Below are positions 25,723-34,951 of a DNA stretch of 64,000 bases, in pieces. The DNA comes from an uncultured Lachnospiraceae bacterium. GTDB taxonomy: Bacteria; Bacillota; Clostridia; Lachnospirales; Lachnospiraceae. Every line of letters starts with the position of its first letter. Position 1 is the first letter of the stretch. The notes under the pieces are model-generated. The model did no database searches, was not told the origin of the DNA, and was given only the letters and a program-made list of their open reading frames with translations. The stretch is from contig CAJUCN010000006.1 of the NCBI GenBank assembly GCA_910585005.1, forward strand, positions 62,001 to 126,000. The letters run 5' to 3'. The position numbers were made by a program, and so were the translations under genes.

Positions 25723-27270
25723 ATGTTCAGTACAGTTATTTCAGGCGCCGTCTATGGAATCGACAGTTACCTTGTCCATGTAGAGGCAGACCTGTCTTCC
25801 GGCCTGCCATGCTTTGTTATCGTAGGAAACCCCGGGAGCGAAGTCAGAGAAGCCGGGGAGCGGGTACGCATTGCCCTAAAAAATTCAGACATCCAAATAC
25901 CTCCTATGCATATTGCGGTCAATATTTCACCGGGAGACATTCGGAAAGCAGGAACCGGATTCGACCTTCCGGTGGCCGTGGCAGTGCTTGCCGCCATGGG
26001 CAAAATTCCTCCTGAGAGCCTAAAAGAAAAATTGTTCTTAGGGGAACTCAGTCTGGACGGGGAACTAAAACCCGTCCATGGCGTCCTACCTATTGTCACC
26101 TGTGCAGTCAATAAGGGAATCCGCCAAGTGATCGTACCTGAGGAAAACGCAAAAGAAGCAGCCATCGTCCGGAAGATGAAAGTCTCTGGCGCAGTATGCC
26201 TAAAGCAAGTGATTGAATACTTAAAACAACCGGAAAAAACCCAGGATCAGTTTCTTCCTCCAACAAAAACGACGGCTCATGAAGATATGCCTCCCGGAAA
26301 CAGGAGCGGAAAAGAGCCGGACTTTGGGGAGATACAAGGCCAGGAGCAAGCCAAACAGGCCGCGCTGATTGCTGCCGCGGGTTTCCATCACATGCTGATC
26401 GTAGGCCCGCCCGGCGCGGGAAAAACCATGCTTGCCAAAAGAATGCCCTCTATTCTTCCACCTCTTTCAGAGCAGGAAAGTCTTGAAGTCTCTGCGCTCT
26501 ACAGTATTTCAGGAAAACTCAACAGAGGAAGCCCGCTGATTTGCCAACGTCCCTTTTTAAGCCCCCATCATACCATTTCTCCCCAGGCTCTTGCTGGCGG
26601 CGGAAAAGTCCCCAGGCCGGGGGCCGTCAGCCTTGCCCACCGGGGCATTCTATTTTTGGACGAGCTGCCGGAATTTAAAAGACAGACCCTGGATCTGCTT
26701 CGGCAGCCTTTAGAAGAAAAGGAAATCCAAATTGCCAGAAGCAGCGGTTTTTTTACCTATCCGGCAGATATGATGGTAATCGGCGCTATGAATCCTTGTC
26801 CCTGCGGTTACTATCCTGACCGTAACAGGTGCCGGTGTTCCCCCTCAGAGATCCACCAGTATCTAAGCCATCTTTCCGGCCCAATCTTAGACAGGATTGA
26901 TTTATGCGTTCCCGTACCGAAGGTGGAAATCAGCCAGTTACAATCAAAGGTCAGGGGGATGGGAAGTAAAGAAATGCGGCAGCAAGTTCAAAAAGCCCGG
27001 CATTATCAGAAAATACGCTATCAAAATACCAGATACCGCTTTAACGCGGATTTAGAAGCAGGTGATGTGGAAAAATACTGTGCCCTTGGCAATCGTGAGA
27101 GGGACTTATTGGAAAATCTATTTCACTCTATGGATTTCAGCGCCAGAACCTATCACCGTATTTTAAAAGTGGCAAGAACGATTGCCGATCTTGAAGATGG
27201 TGGAAAAATCCGGGAAACCCATCTCATGCAGGCAGCATGTTACCGTCCCGGAGATTTGTTTGAAAGGTGA
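25723..27270 (+). CDS. ComM/YifB-family AAA+ ATPase (Mg-chelatase-like)
   Basis: 515 residues from the ATG at 25723, which has AAAGGAGAG upstream. The N-terminal Lon-protease-like fold (GLPCFVIVGNPGSEVREAGE) is followed by an AAA+ domain with Walker A GPPGAGKTMLAKR and Walker B ILFLDELPEF. The C-terminal part has CPCGYYPD and ILDRIDLCV. In Gram-negatives ComM is a branch-migration helicase that extends recombination of incoming DNA. The downstream dprA (ATG 6 bases after the stop) supports a DNA-uptake role. Confidence 0.93.
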   Translation: MFSTVISGAVYGIDSYLVHVEADLSSGLPCFVIVGNPGSEVREAGERVRIALKNSDIQIPPMHIAVNISPGDIRKAGTGFDLPVAVAVLAAMGKIPPESLKEKLFLGELSLDGELKPVHGVLPIVTCAVNKGIRQVIVPEENAKEAAIVRKMKVSGAVCLKQVIEYLKQPEKTQDQFLPPTKTTAHEDMPPGNRSGKEPDFGEIQGQEQAKQAALIAAAGFHHMLIVGPPGAGKTMLAKRMPSILPPLSEQESLEVSALYSISGKLNRGSPLICQRPFLSPHHTISPQALAGGGKVPRPGAVSLAHRGILFLDELPEFKRQTLDLLRQPLEEKEIQIARSSGFFTYPADMMVIGAMNPCPCGYYPDRNRCRCSPSEIHQYLSHLSGPILDRIDLCVPVPKVEISQLQSKVRGMGSKEMRQQVQKARHYQKIRYQNTRYRFNADLEAGDVEKYCALGNRERDLLENLFHSMDFSARTYHRILKVARTIADLEDGGKIRETHLMQAACYRPGDLFER

Positions 27271-27276
27271 TTGCAC

Positions 27277-28401
27277 ATGAACGAGCAAGACAAGGCATAC
27301 CGCTTCTGGATACACAACCTTCCAGGCGTTGGAGACAGAACCATCGAAAAGCTCCTTCTTACCTTTGGAAATGAAAAAGCAATCTATGAAGCAGATGAAA
27401 AAATTCTTAACCGCATTTTAGATAAGGAAAAGACAAAAAAGATCTTTGAGTTTACAGCCAAATGGGATCTCCAGGGGGCATACGGCAAACTACTGGAACA
27501 AAAGATACGATTTTTTACCCGCAAAGATAAAGAATACCCCTGCCGGCTCCGCAGATTAAAGCATCCGCCTTATGGAATCTATTGCATAGGAAACCTGCCC
27601 CAGGAAACCACTCCCGCTGCCGCCATCATCGGGGCAAGAGAATGCTCTGAATATGGAAGCTTTGTAGCCAGGGCTTTCGCCGGAAAACTTGCCAGTGCAC
27701 AAATAACTGTGATCAGCGGCATGGCAAGAGGCATTGACGGAATTGCCCAACAAAGCGCCGTTCATGCCGGCGGAACAACTTTTGCCGTTTTAGGATGTGG
27801 GGTGGACGTGTGCTACCCGGCATCCAACAAAGGGCTTTATGATCAGATTATAAGCGCTGGCGGCGGGATCTTATCGGTATTTCCACCTGGGACAATGCCT
27901 CAAAAAAGGAATTTTCCAGAAAGAAACCGCATTGTGGCAGGCCTTTCCGATGTCCTTTTAGTCGTGGAAGCAAGACAAAAAAGCGGCACATGGATCACTG
28001 TCGATATGGCTCTTGATCAGGGAAAAAACATCTATGCCGTACCCGGACGGCTGACAGACCGCTTAAGCGACGGATGCAACCTTTTAATCCGGCAAGGGGC
28101 CGGAATCGCCCTTTCCCCGGAAGATCTGATCCGGGAAATTGAAGTGCTGGCTAATCGAAAAGAAGTTGCAGCCTTAGAAGAAGTCCCCACCCTTAACCCG
28201 GTACCTGCCAAACAGCAGGATGACCTTTTATCCTTTTTAGATTTTGCTCCCCACACGGCTGATGAGATTCTGCAAAAAATGAAACAACATGGAAAAGAGA
28301 TCAGCCTTCAGCAGCTATTACCTGAGCTGATCATGCTGTGCATGAAAGGGCAGGCTAAGCAGGAGGCCGGATATTACATGAAAATTGAAACTTCCTTCTA
28401 A
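27277..28401 (+). CDS. dprA: DprA, DNA-processing protein
   Basis: 374 residues from the ATG at 27277, with GAAAGGTGA at the end of the previous gene. There is an N-terminal helix-hairpin-helix (NLPGVGDRTIEKLL). The Rossmann-like core has IIGARECSEYG, SGMARGIDGIAQ, FPERNRIVAGLSD and KSGTWITVDMALDQGK, all DprA/Smf signatures. A C-terminal winged helix follows. DprA binds single-stranded DNA taken up during transformation and loads RecA. It is probably cotranscribed with comM. Confidence 0.96.
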   Translation: MNEQDKAYRFWIHNLPGVGDRTIEKLLLTFGNEKAIYEADEKILNRILDKEKTKKIFEFTAKWDLQGAYGKLLEQKIRFFTRKDKEYPCRLRRLKHPPYGIYCIGNLPQETTPAAAIIGARECSEYGSFVARAFAGKLASAQITVISGMARGIDGIAQQSAVHAGGTTFAVLGCGVDVCYPASNKGLYDQIISAGGGILSVFPPGTMPQKRNFPERNRIVAGLSDVLLVVEARQKSGTWITVDMALDQGKNIYAVPGRLTDRLSDGCNLLIRQGAGIALSPEDLIREIEVLANRKEVAALEEVPTLNPVPAKQQDDLLSFLDFAPHTADEILQKMKQHGKEISLQQLLPELIMLCMKGQAKQEAGYYMKIETSF

Positions 28402-28433
28402 CAGGCGTCCGCTTTCTTGTAAATCAGGGCCGG

Positions 28434-29489
28434 TCAGCGGATCTTATTAGCCATCCCGTCGGGATCCTGTGCAAATTGGATCGCCATGTCCCTTGTGACC
28501 GCTCCCTGTGTGTAAAGCTGCATAATTGCTTCATCCATAGCGATCATTCCTATTTTCCGGTTGGTCTGCATCACGCTCATAAGCTGATGGGACTTCGCCT
28601 CACGGATCAGATTCCTTACGGCGTGGTTGGCATGGAGCACCTCAAACGCAGCCACCCGCCCGCTTCCGTCAGCCTTAGGAATTAGCTGCTGTGAAACGAC
28701 AGCCTCAAGCACGTTTGCAAACTGGACTCTGATCTGTTGCTGCTGGTGGGAAGGAAACACATCGATCACACGGTCTACCGTGCTTGCCGCGCCGATCGTA
28801 TGCAGGGAAGACAACACCAGATGGCCGGTTTCCGCTGCTGTAATGGCAACACTGATGGTTTCAAAATCACGCATTTCCCCCACCAGGATCACATCCGGAT
28901 CTTCTCTAAGGGCAGCTCTTAAGGCCGTTGCATAATTTTTGGAGTCCAGACCGATCTCCCTTTGATTGACCATAGAAAGCCTGTGCTGATGCAAATACTC
29001 AATGGGATCTTCCAAAGTGATCACATGACACTCCCTGCTGCTGTTAATCTTATCAATGATTGCCGCCAAGGTTGTTGATTTCCCGCTCCCGGTAGGCCCT
29101 GTCACCAGCACCAGTCCCCGTTTACGCTGATAAAGGTCAATGACTGAGGGAGGCAGCCCCAGCGATTCCGCCGAAGGCACATGGGTTCCAACAACACGCA
29201 GGGCAAGCGCTACCGACCCCCGCTGCTTATAGGCATTGGCACGATACCGGCCTTGTCCAATGATGGAAAAGGACATGTCGTACTCACCGTTCTTTTCAAA
29301 ACACTCCTTTTGATAATCATTCATAATCTCGTCCAAAAGCAGTACCGTATCCGCAGGCATCAGCCTGTCAAAATCCATTGTGATCAACTTCCCGTTTACG
29401 CGCATCTTTGGCGGCACTCCAACTGTAATATGCACATCGGATGCCCCTGCATCCTTGGCGATCTTTAACATTTCTTCAATCGTAGGCAT
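28434..29489 (-). CDS. pilT: PilT, pilus retraction ATPase
   Basis: 351 residues. It contains Walker A GPTGSGKSTT (131-140), the Asp-box region EDPIEYLHQH, Walker B DVILVGEMRD, and the His-box HLVLSSLHT. The AIRNLIRE-type motif HAVRNLIREAK matches the PilT subfamily rather than the PilB/GspE assembly ATPases. PilT depolymerises type IV pili and drives twitching or DNA uptake. It is convergent with dprA; the assembly ATPase and platform protein are not in the window. Confidence 0.94.
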   Translation of the reverse strand: MPTIEEMLKIAKDAGASDVHITVGVPPKMRVNGKLITMDFDRLMPADTVLLLDEIMNDYQKECFEKNGEYDMSFSIIGQGRYRANAYKQRGSVALALRVVGTHVPSAESLGLPPSVIDLYQRKRGLVLVTGPTGSGKSTTLAAIIDKINSSRECHVITLEDPIEYLHQHRLSMVNQREIGLDSKNYATALRAALREDPDVILVGEMRDFETISVAITAAETGHLVLSSLHTIGAASTVDRVIDVFPSHQQQQIRVQFANVLEAVVSQQLIPKADGSGRVAAFEVLHANHAVRNLIREAKSHQLMSVMQTNRKIGMIAMDEAIMQLYTQGAVTRDMAIQFAQDPDGMANKIR

Positions 29490-29684
29490 GAAAAAATCCT
29501 CAACTTTCTATCTGTATTATGCAACCTTCTATCCCGTGATGTACCGTGATTGTCCCCAAATACCCGGACACAATCTTGTTCCCCGTCAATGGCGGTACAG
29601 GCTCTGCCGGATCAAGAATCAAATATGGTGATATCAAAATTCCTGATACTGGCAACGCCTTGTTCCGTCAGCCTGGAATCACGT
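29490..29684. other. 195-base intergenic stretch between sigK and pilT
   Basis: No gene is supported here. The minus strand holds an open frame of about 53 codons that ends near 29506 and lacks a ribosome site. Also visible are two copies of CCGTGAT near 29534-29551 and a TGTCC...GGACA inverted repeat near 29551-29570. It may be a decayed element. Confidence 0.3.
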
Positions 29685-30338
29685 TCACACAAGAGCATCC
29701 TGTGAAAAGTTTGCAAAACCGTCCCGCAGTTTTAACAAAGCCTTTTTTTCGATTCGCGATACATAGCTTCTTGAAATATGAAGCGCATCCCCTATTTCCC
29801 GCTGTGTAACTTCCCTTCCCCCCCAAAGGCCATAGCGGAGACAGATGATCTCCTTTTCCCTGTCCGTTAAAACCTTACCGATCAGCCCGGCAAGTTTCTT
29901 GGTATTTTCATATAATTCCATCTGTTCTGTGATGTCTTCCTGGTCATGCTCAATGATGTCCAAAAGGCTGATTTCATTCCCCTCTTTATCTGTCCCAATC
30001 GGCTCATACAAAGATACTTCTCTGGAGCTCTTTTTCTTGGAGCGCAGCAACATTAAGAGTTCATTATCAATACATCTGGAAGCGTATGTACTAAGCTTCC
30101 CTTTTCCGGCATCAAAAGAGGATACTGCTTTGATCAGGCCAATTGTGCCAATCGAAATAAGATCTTCCATATCCTCGTCTACATTTTGATATTTTTTGGC
30201 AATGTGGGCCACCAGACGCAGGTTCCTCTCAATCAAGATTTCTCTGGCTGCAGCAGCCTCTTTGCAATCTCCCTTTTGCAGCACCTGTATATAATGTGCC
30301 TCTTCTGCTGCTGATAAAGGTTGCCTGAAGGTTTTCAC
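29685..30338 (-). CDS. sigK: SigK, late mother-cell sporulation sigma factor, without pro-sequence
   Basis: 217 residues. NLRLVAHIAKKYQN, DLISIGTIGLIKAVSSF and the C-terminal region 4 (REKEIICLRYGL, TQREIGDALHISRSYVSRIEK) match SigK closely, as does PIGTDKEGNEISLLDII. It starts at a GTG (30338) with MKTFRQPLSAAEE, where the mature Bacillus subtilis protein begins. The upstream frame is closed by a TAG ten codons earlier, so there is no membrane-binding pro-sequence. The gene is intact, with no skin-type interruption. Confidence 0.93.
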   Translation of the reverse strand: MKTFRQPLSAAEEAHYIQVLQKGDCKEAAAAREILIERNLRLVAHIAKKYQNVDEDMEDLISIGTIGLIKAVSSFDAGKGKLSTYASRCIDNELLMLLRSKKKSSREVSLYEPIGTDKEGNEISLLDIIEHDQEDITEQMELYENTKKLAGLIGKVLTDREKEIICLRYGLWGGREVTQREIGDALHISRSYVSRIEKKALLKLRDGFANFSQDALV

Positions 30339-30409
30339 AAGGGCGCCCCCAAAGTCATTTTTAATATTCTATGACCCAGCGGGTAACCTAGTGCCTTTCC
30401 AACAAACTT

Positions 30410-30438
30410 ATTATATAAATAACTTTTAAAAATATCAA
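30410..30438 (-). promoter_or_regulatory. Near-consensus sigma-A-type promoter of sigK
   Basis: On the minus strand, TTGATA (30433-30438) and TATAAT (30410-30415) are spaced by exactly 17 bases, about 70 bases before the sigK start. An overlapping, weaker sigma-E-like reading (GATATT, then ATATAATA) is also possible. Confidence 0.6.
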
Positions 30439-30448
30439 TCGTTATGAA

Positions 30449-31594
30449 TTATGTCAATAAAAAATCTGCCATAACAACATTACTTACATCGATTCCCCTC
30501 TCTGTAAGCGCTATCCTCCCGCCTTGTCCCGCGGATGCAGAAACCCTCCTTAGCAGCCCATTTTCCACATACTTTGTAACGATCCCCGGATAAACCTGAT
30601 CCACGCTCTTACCAAAAGCTGCCCGGAATTCTTCTTCGCTTACTCCCTTTTGCATACGCAGCCCCAGAAACATAAATTCTTCCATTTGCTCTTGTAAGGA
30701 TAGCTGGCAAACATTCTCTTTTTGAGGCCCCTTTAGAAGGTAGGTATCCAGATCACTCCCATTATGAAACCGGACATTTTCTATCAGAGAAGCCGCCCCG
30801 GTCCCAAACCCCGCATAGTTCCCTCTTTGCCAATAGACCTGATTATGCCTGCAGGCGTATCCATCCTTGGCATAATTGGATATTTCATACCTCTCATATC
30901 CTGCCGCAGATAATACGTCATTTGTCATCTTGTACATTTCGCGCTCCGTATCCTCATCAGGAAGGACAGGAGGGTTTTGGAAAAATGGCGTCCCCTCTTC
31001 TAAGATCAGACTGTAAACAGAAATATGTGCAGGGGCAAGCGCTGTCACTGTCTTTAGCGTTCTGAGACAGCTTTCCATTGTCTGACCGGGTATTGCCGTC
31101 ATAAGATCAATATTTATATTGTTAAATCCTGTTTTAACCAATGATTCATACGTTTGAAAGCATTCCCGTCTGTTGTGAATCCTCCCCAGGGCACGAAGTT
31201 CTCCATCCTCCAAGGATTGAAAACCAATGCTGACACGGTTAAACCCCGCCTCTCTCCATGCCTTTATCTTTTCTACGGAGGCGCTCCCCGGATTAACCTC
31301 TATGGAAATCTCACAATCATCTTCCAGTTCAAACCAGTCCCGAATCCCCCTCATTATCCGCAAAATCTGACCAGGTTCCAGGATCGATGGTGTTCCTCCT
31401 CCAAAGAAAACTGTTGTTATTTTATATTTTTTGTACCTGCCGCTCTCTTCCTTGATCTCTTGCAGCAGCCTTTTCACATACCGTTCCCTTACTTCCCCAG
31501 AAGATGGCGCCGAAAGGAAATCGCAATAAAAACACTTTTGCATGCAAAAGGGAATATGGATATAAAGACTCAGTTTATTGTCTACGGACTTCAT
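30449..31594 (-). CDS. hemW: HemW, radical-SAM heme chaperone (coproporphyrinogen oxidase-like)
   Basis: 381 residues from the ATG at 31594, which overlaps the lepA stop codon (TGATG). The radical SAM cluster motif is CMQKCFYC near the N-terminus, followed by TTVFFGGGTPSILE and FNRVSIGFQSLEDGELRALG. The lepA-hemW order is usual in Firmicutes. HemW is known to bind heme and a 4Fe-4S cluster and is no longer regarded as the oxygen-independent coproporphyrinogen oxidase itself. Confidence 0.93.
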   Translation of the reverse strand: MKSVDNKLSLYIHIPFCMQKCFYCDFLSAPSSGEVRERYVKRLLQEIKEESGRYKKYKITTVFFGGGTPSILEPGQILRIMRGIRDWFELEDDCEISIEVNPGSASVEKIKAWREAGFNRVSIGFQSLEDGELRALGRIHNRRECFQTYESLVKTGFNNINIDLMTAIPGQTMESCLRTLKTVTALAPAHISVYSLILEEGTPFFQNPPVLPDEDTEREMYKMTNDVLSAAGYERYEISNYAKDGYACRHNQVYWQRGNYAGFGTGAASLIENVRFHNGSDLDTYLLKGPQKENVCQLSLQEQMEEFMFLGLRMQKGVSEEEFRAAFGKSVDQVYPGIVTKYVENGLLRRVSASAGQGGRIALTERGIDVSNVVMADFLLT

Positions 31595-33408
31595 CACTTG
31601 TCGTCCAGCTTTAATACGCTCATAAATGCTTTTTGCGGAATTTCCACACTTCCAATCTGGCGCATCCGCTTTTTTCCTTCCTTTTGCTTTTCCAAAAGCT
31701 TTTTCTTACGCGTAATATCACCGCCATAACACTTAGCAAGCACATCCTTACGCATAGCTTTGACGGTCTCTCTTGCTATAACTTTTCCTCCCACCGCCGC
31801 CTGAATAGGAATTTCAAATAAATGCCTTGGGATTTCATCTTTCAGCTTTTCACACATCTTCCGTCCCCGCTCATATGCGCTGTCCTTATGGACAATAAAA
31901 GACAGGGCATCTACTTCTTCCTTGTTAATCAAAATATCCAGTTTCACCAACTCAGACTGCTGGTATCCTTTTAACTCATAATCAAAGGATGCATAGCCTC
32001 TTGACCTGGATTTCAACGCATCAAAAAAGTCATAAATAATCTCGTTTAAAGGAAGTTCATATTTCAACAAGGCTCTTGCCGATTCAATATATTCCATTCC
32101 AAGATATTTGCCCCTTCTCTCCTGGCAAAGTTCCATGATCGACCCGATAAATTCTGTCGTTACCATAATCTCCGCCGATACCACTGGTTCTTCCATATAT
32201 TCAATCACGGAAGGATCTGGCAAATTTGAGGGATTGGTCAATTCAACCATCTCCCCATCCGTACGGTGCACGCGATAAATAACACCTGGTGCGGTTGTTA
32301 CTAAATCCAGATTATATTCTCTTTCCAGCCGTTCCTGGATAATCTCCAAATGAAGCAGCCCCAAAAAGCCACACCGGAATCCAAATCCAAGGGCAATAGA
32401 TGTTTCCGGTTCGTAGTGCAGGGAAGCGTCATTTAACTGCAATTTTTCCAGTGCATCCCTAAGATCGGGATATTTAGCGCCATCCGCCGGATACACGCCG
32501 CAATACACCATGGAATTCACCTTCTTATAGCCTGGAAGAGGCTTTTCACAGGGACGGCCTGCATCTGTGATCGTATCTCCTACCGAAGTATCCTTTACAT
32601 TTTTGATTGAGGCAGTCAAATACCCTACCATACCGGCACTCAGTTCTTCACAGGGAATAAACTGTCCTGCCCCAAAATATCCTACTTCAACCACATCCGC
32701 CTGCGCCCCTGTGGCCATCATACGGATGCTTGTCCCCTTAGATACGCTTCCTTCCATAACCCTGCAAAATACGATCACGCCTTTATAGGGATCATAAATA
32801 GAATCAAAAATAAGCGCCTGAAGAGGGTTGTCCACGTTCCCTCCGGGTGCCGGGATCTTTTCCACAATCGCTGCAAGAACCTGTTCAATGCCAATACCGT
32901 TCTTAGCAGAAATAAGTGGCGCATCCTGTGCTTCTATTCCTATCACGTCCTCAATTTCGCTTTTTACCCGTTCCGGCTCTGCACTGGGCAGGTCAATCTT
33001 ATTGATCACCGGAAATACTTCCAGGTCATGATCCAGCGCCAAATAAACATTGGCAAGGGTCTGGGCCTCGATTCCCTGTGCTGCATCAACCACCAAAATT
33101 GCCCCATCGCAGGCTGCAAGGCTTCTGCTGACTTCATAATTGAAATCCACATGTCCAGGTGTGTCGATCAAATTAAAAATATATTCCTCCCCATTGGGAG
33201 CCTTGTAAATGGTCCGTACCGCCTGGGCCTTGATGGTGATTCCTCTCTCCCTCTCCAGATCCATATTATCAAGCACTTGGGCCTGCATTTCCCTGCTGGT
33301 AAGAAGTCCGGTCATTTCTATGATTCTATCCGCCAAAGTGGATTTCCCATGATCAATATGCGCTACTATGCAAAAATTCCTAATTTTACTCTGATCTATT
33401 TGTGCCAT
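31594..33408 (-). CDS. lepA: LepA / elongation factor 4
   Basis: 604 residues from the ATG at 33408 (GGAGGAAAATGC upstream). GTPase motifs AHIDHGKSTLADRI, DTPGHVDFNYEV and NKIDL are present. The C-terminal LepA domain ends with the basic DVLAKCYGGDITRKKKLLEK. It is a ribosome-bound GTPase implicated in subunit assembly and back-translocation. It follows spoIIP and is coupled to hemW. Confidence 0.97.
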   Translation of the reverse strand: MAQIDQSKIRNFCIVAHIDHGKSTLADRIIEMTGLLTSREMQAQVLDNMDLERERGITIKAQAVRTIYKAPNGEEYIFNLIDTPGHVDFNYEVSRSLAACDGAILVVDAAQGIEAQTLANVYLALDHDLEVFPVINKIDLPSAEPERVKSEIEDVIGIEAQDAPLISAKNGIGIEQVLAAIVEKIPAPGGNVDNPLQALIFDSIYDPYKGVIVFCRVMEGSVSKGTSIRMMATGAQADVVEVGYFGAGQFIPCEELSAGMVGYLTASIKNVKDTSVGDTITDAGRPCEKPLPGYKKVNSMVYCGVYPADGAKYPDLRDALEKLQLNDASLHYEPETSIALGFGFRCGFLGLLHLEIIQERLEREYNLDLVTTAPGVIYRVHRTDGEMVELTNPSNLPDPSVIEYMEEPVVSAEIMVTTEFIGSIMELCQERRGKYLGMEYIESARALLKYELPLNEIIYDFFDALKSRSRGYASFDYELKGYQQSELVKLDILINKEEVDALSFIVHKDSAYERGRKMCEKLKDEIPRHLFEIPIQAAVGGKVIARETVKAMRKDVLAKCYGGDITRKKKLLEKQKEGKKRMRQIGSVEIPQKAFMSVLKLDDK

Positions 33409-33448
33409 GCATTTTCCTCCAAAACCACTTATTTTCGCAGCTACTATA

Positions 33449-34780
33449 TCATAGCATATCATTTAGTACAATGGCAAGAATGTGTGCTAAAGGATCGCAG
33501 GCATTCATAATTTCTTCTACGGTATTGTTCTGGGCTCCAAGCTCGATCAACATGCTTTTGGGTTTAAGATGGAGGTTATAGCGGTAGGCTTTAAGATAAA
33601 CTTTTCTGGCTATCCCAGGATAGTACTCGTTTGCCGCCACCTGTGCCTGAAAGGAAAAAGCCAGGTTATCCTGGATATATGGATTTTCCAGATATTCAAT
33701 ACTGCCACTTTTACGGATATAACTAAGACCATTAAAAAACATAAACCTGGCGGTAGGTCTGCCTTGCAGGTCCATGACCAGCTTCCTGTCCCCTGAGACA
33801 GCATCCCTATGAAGATCAATCACTACCTCTATGGTAGGGTTTTCTTCCAGGATCTTTTCTATTTCTGGCAGAGAATTGGCATAGGCGTCTTCCCTCACCG
33901 CATCATATTCTCCTGTATGGTGCATCACTTGAAAGCCATATTTTTCGGTTAGCAGCGCTGCCAGTTTATCCCCTGCTCCAACAATTGTCGTGGAAGGATC
34001 CCCTGGTACCGAATCGGCAAATGCCTCCCGCGAATGAGTATGGTAAATCAGGATTTGGGGGCCATCCGCTTCCTTGTCTATTGAAAGATCCTGGTGCAAA
34101 AGTACATCCAGATCCAAATATTCTTCTTGCAGCAAGGTAGAACTATCCACCGCATAAAAATTCGATACCAGATCCTCGTAAGACCACTGCTCTGACCAAT
34201 CATAGCTATATGCCGGATAAACCGCTTCCTGAAACCCGGCTTCTTGGGCCACATCCGCAGCATTATTTTCTTTTGCCAGCCTGTTCTCTTCTCCCGCTGC
34301 CTCCTCAAGATCTGTGTTATGTAAACTATTTTCTCTTTCCATCTCCTCAAGCACGCTGCTTTCTATATGCAGTGCATCCTTATCATAGTCCAGTTTTTCT
34401 TCATCGATATTTTTATAGTCCTCATCCGTTCCTTCCTTTTTCCAAATAAGCTCTGCCGTCAGCGAATCCTCCATTTCCGGTTCCCCATCCGGCTCTTGCT
34501 GTGCATACTGGAAAAGCAACAACTGATTCAACATGCAAGCAGTGACCACTGTGTCCGGCGTTATATTTTTTTCCCCTTTTTCCAAAAAAGCCGGTATCTG
34601 AAAATATGCCCGCTCCATCTGATTTTTAAAAAAATGTCCAATCCTGTCATAGCTTTTGGGGCTATCTATCCTAGAGGCCCTTATTTGGTGGAAACGTATG
34701 ACACAGCCTATCATGCATCCTACTATCAGCATTATAATCGCCCATCTTCTGGCTTTTTGTATCCACTTCCTATTTTTCAC
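33449..34780 (-). CDS. spoIIP: SpoIIP, sporulation cell-wall hydrolase
   Basis: About 443 residues if the GTG at 34780 is used, with GGGGTG upstream; a GTG at 34855 would add 25 residues. There is one N-terminal membrane segment, an acidic middle region, and the SpoIIP domain with ILIYHTHSREAF, VVIDLHRDAVSG and LLIELGAQNNTVEEIMNACD-like residues. SpoIIP is the amidase/endopeptidase that drives engulfment with SpoIID and SpoIIM. In Firmicutes gpr and spoIIP are commonly adjacent; here a flagellin gene lies between them. A strong GGAGGG site at 34829-34834 precedes only short out-of-frame reading frames. Confidence 0.93.
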   Translation of the reverse strand: MKNRKWIQKARRWAIIMLIVGCMIGCVIRFHQIRASRIDSPKSYDRIGHFFKNQMERAYFQIPAFLEKGEKNITPDTVVTACMLNQLLLFQYAQQEPDGEPEMEDSLTAELIWKKEGTDEDYKNIDEEKLDYDKDALHIESSVLEEMERENSLHNTDLEEAAGEENRLAKENNAADVAQEAGFQEAVYPAYSYDWSEQWSYEDLVSNFYAVDSSTLLQEEYLDLDVLLHQDLSIDKEADGPQILIYHTHSREAFADSVPGDPSTTIVGAGDKLAALLTEKYGFQVMHHTGEYDAVREDAYANSLPEIEKILEENPTIEVVIDLHRDAVSGDRKLVMDLQGRPTARFMFFNGLSYIRKSGSIEYLENPYIQDNLAFSFQAQVAANEYYPGIARKVYLKAYRYNLHLKPKSMLIELGAQNNTVEEIMNACDPLAHILAIVLNDML

Positions 34781-34881
34781 CGCACACACCCCACTACGGA
34801 AGTATATGCCTTTTTCCGGACATTCATTCCCTCCGGCAATTCTCCTGGCTGCCACAACGATTGTAATCCGGAAAACTTTCC

Positions 34882-34921
34882 TGTCAAATAAAAAAGAGCT
34901 TCTATCAAAAAGAAGCTCTTT
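34882..34921 (-). terminator. Intrinsic terminator after the flagellin gene
   Basis: A perfect 11-bp stem (AAAGAGCTTCT and AGAAGCTCTTT) with a 7-base loop, followed on the minus strand by TTTATTTG. It isolates the flagellin transcript from spoIIP. Confidence 0.88.
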
Positions 34922-34951
34922 GTCTACCTATATTTCATTCACATATTCCGG

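Noticed and set aside
29685..30338. Skin-type interruption of sigK
   Set aside because: The reading frame is complete through region 4, so the gene is not split.
34777..34834. Short reading frames behind a strong GGAGGG upstream of spoIIP
   Set aside because: They are 9 and 16 codons long and out of frame. A leader peptide is possible, but the spacing is poor for one and nothing else supports it.
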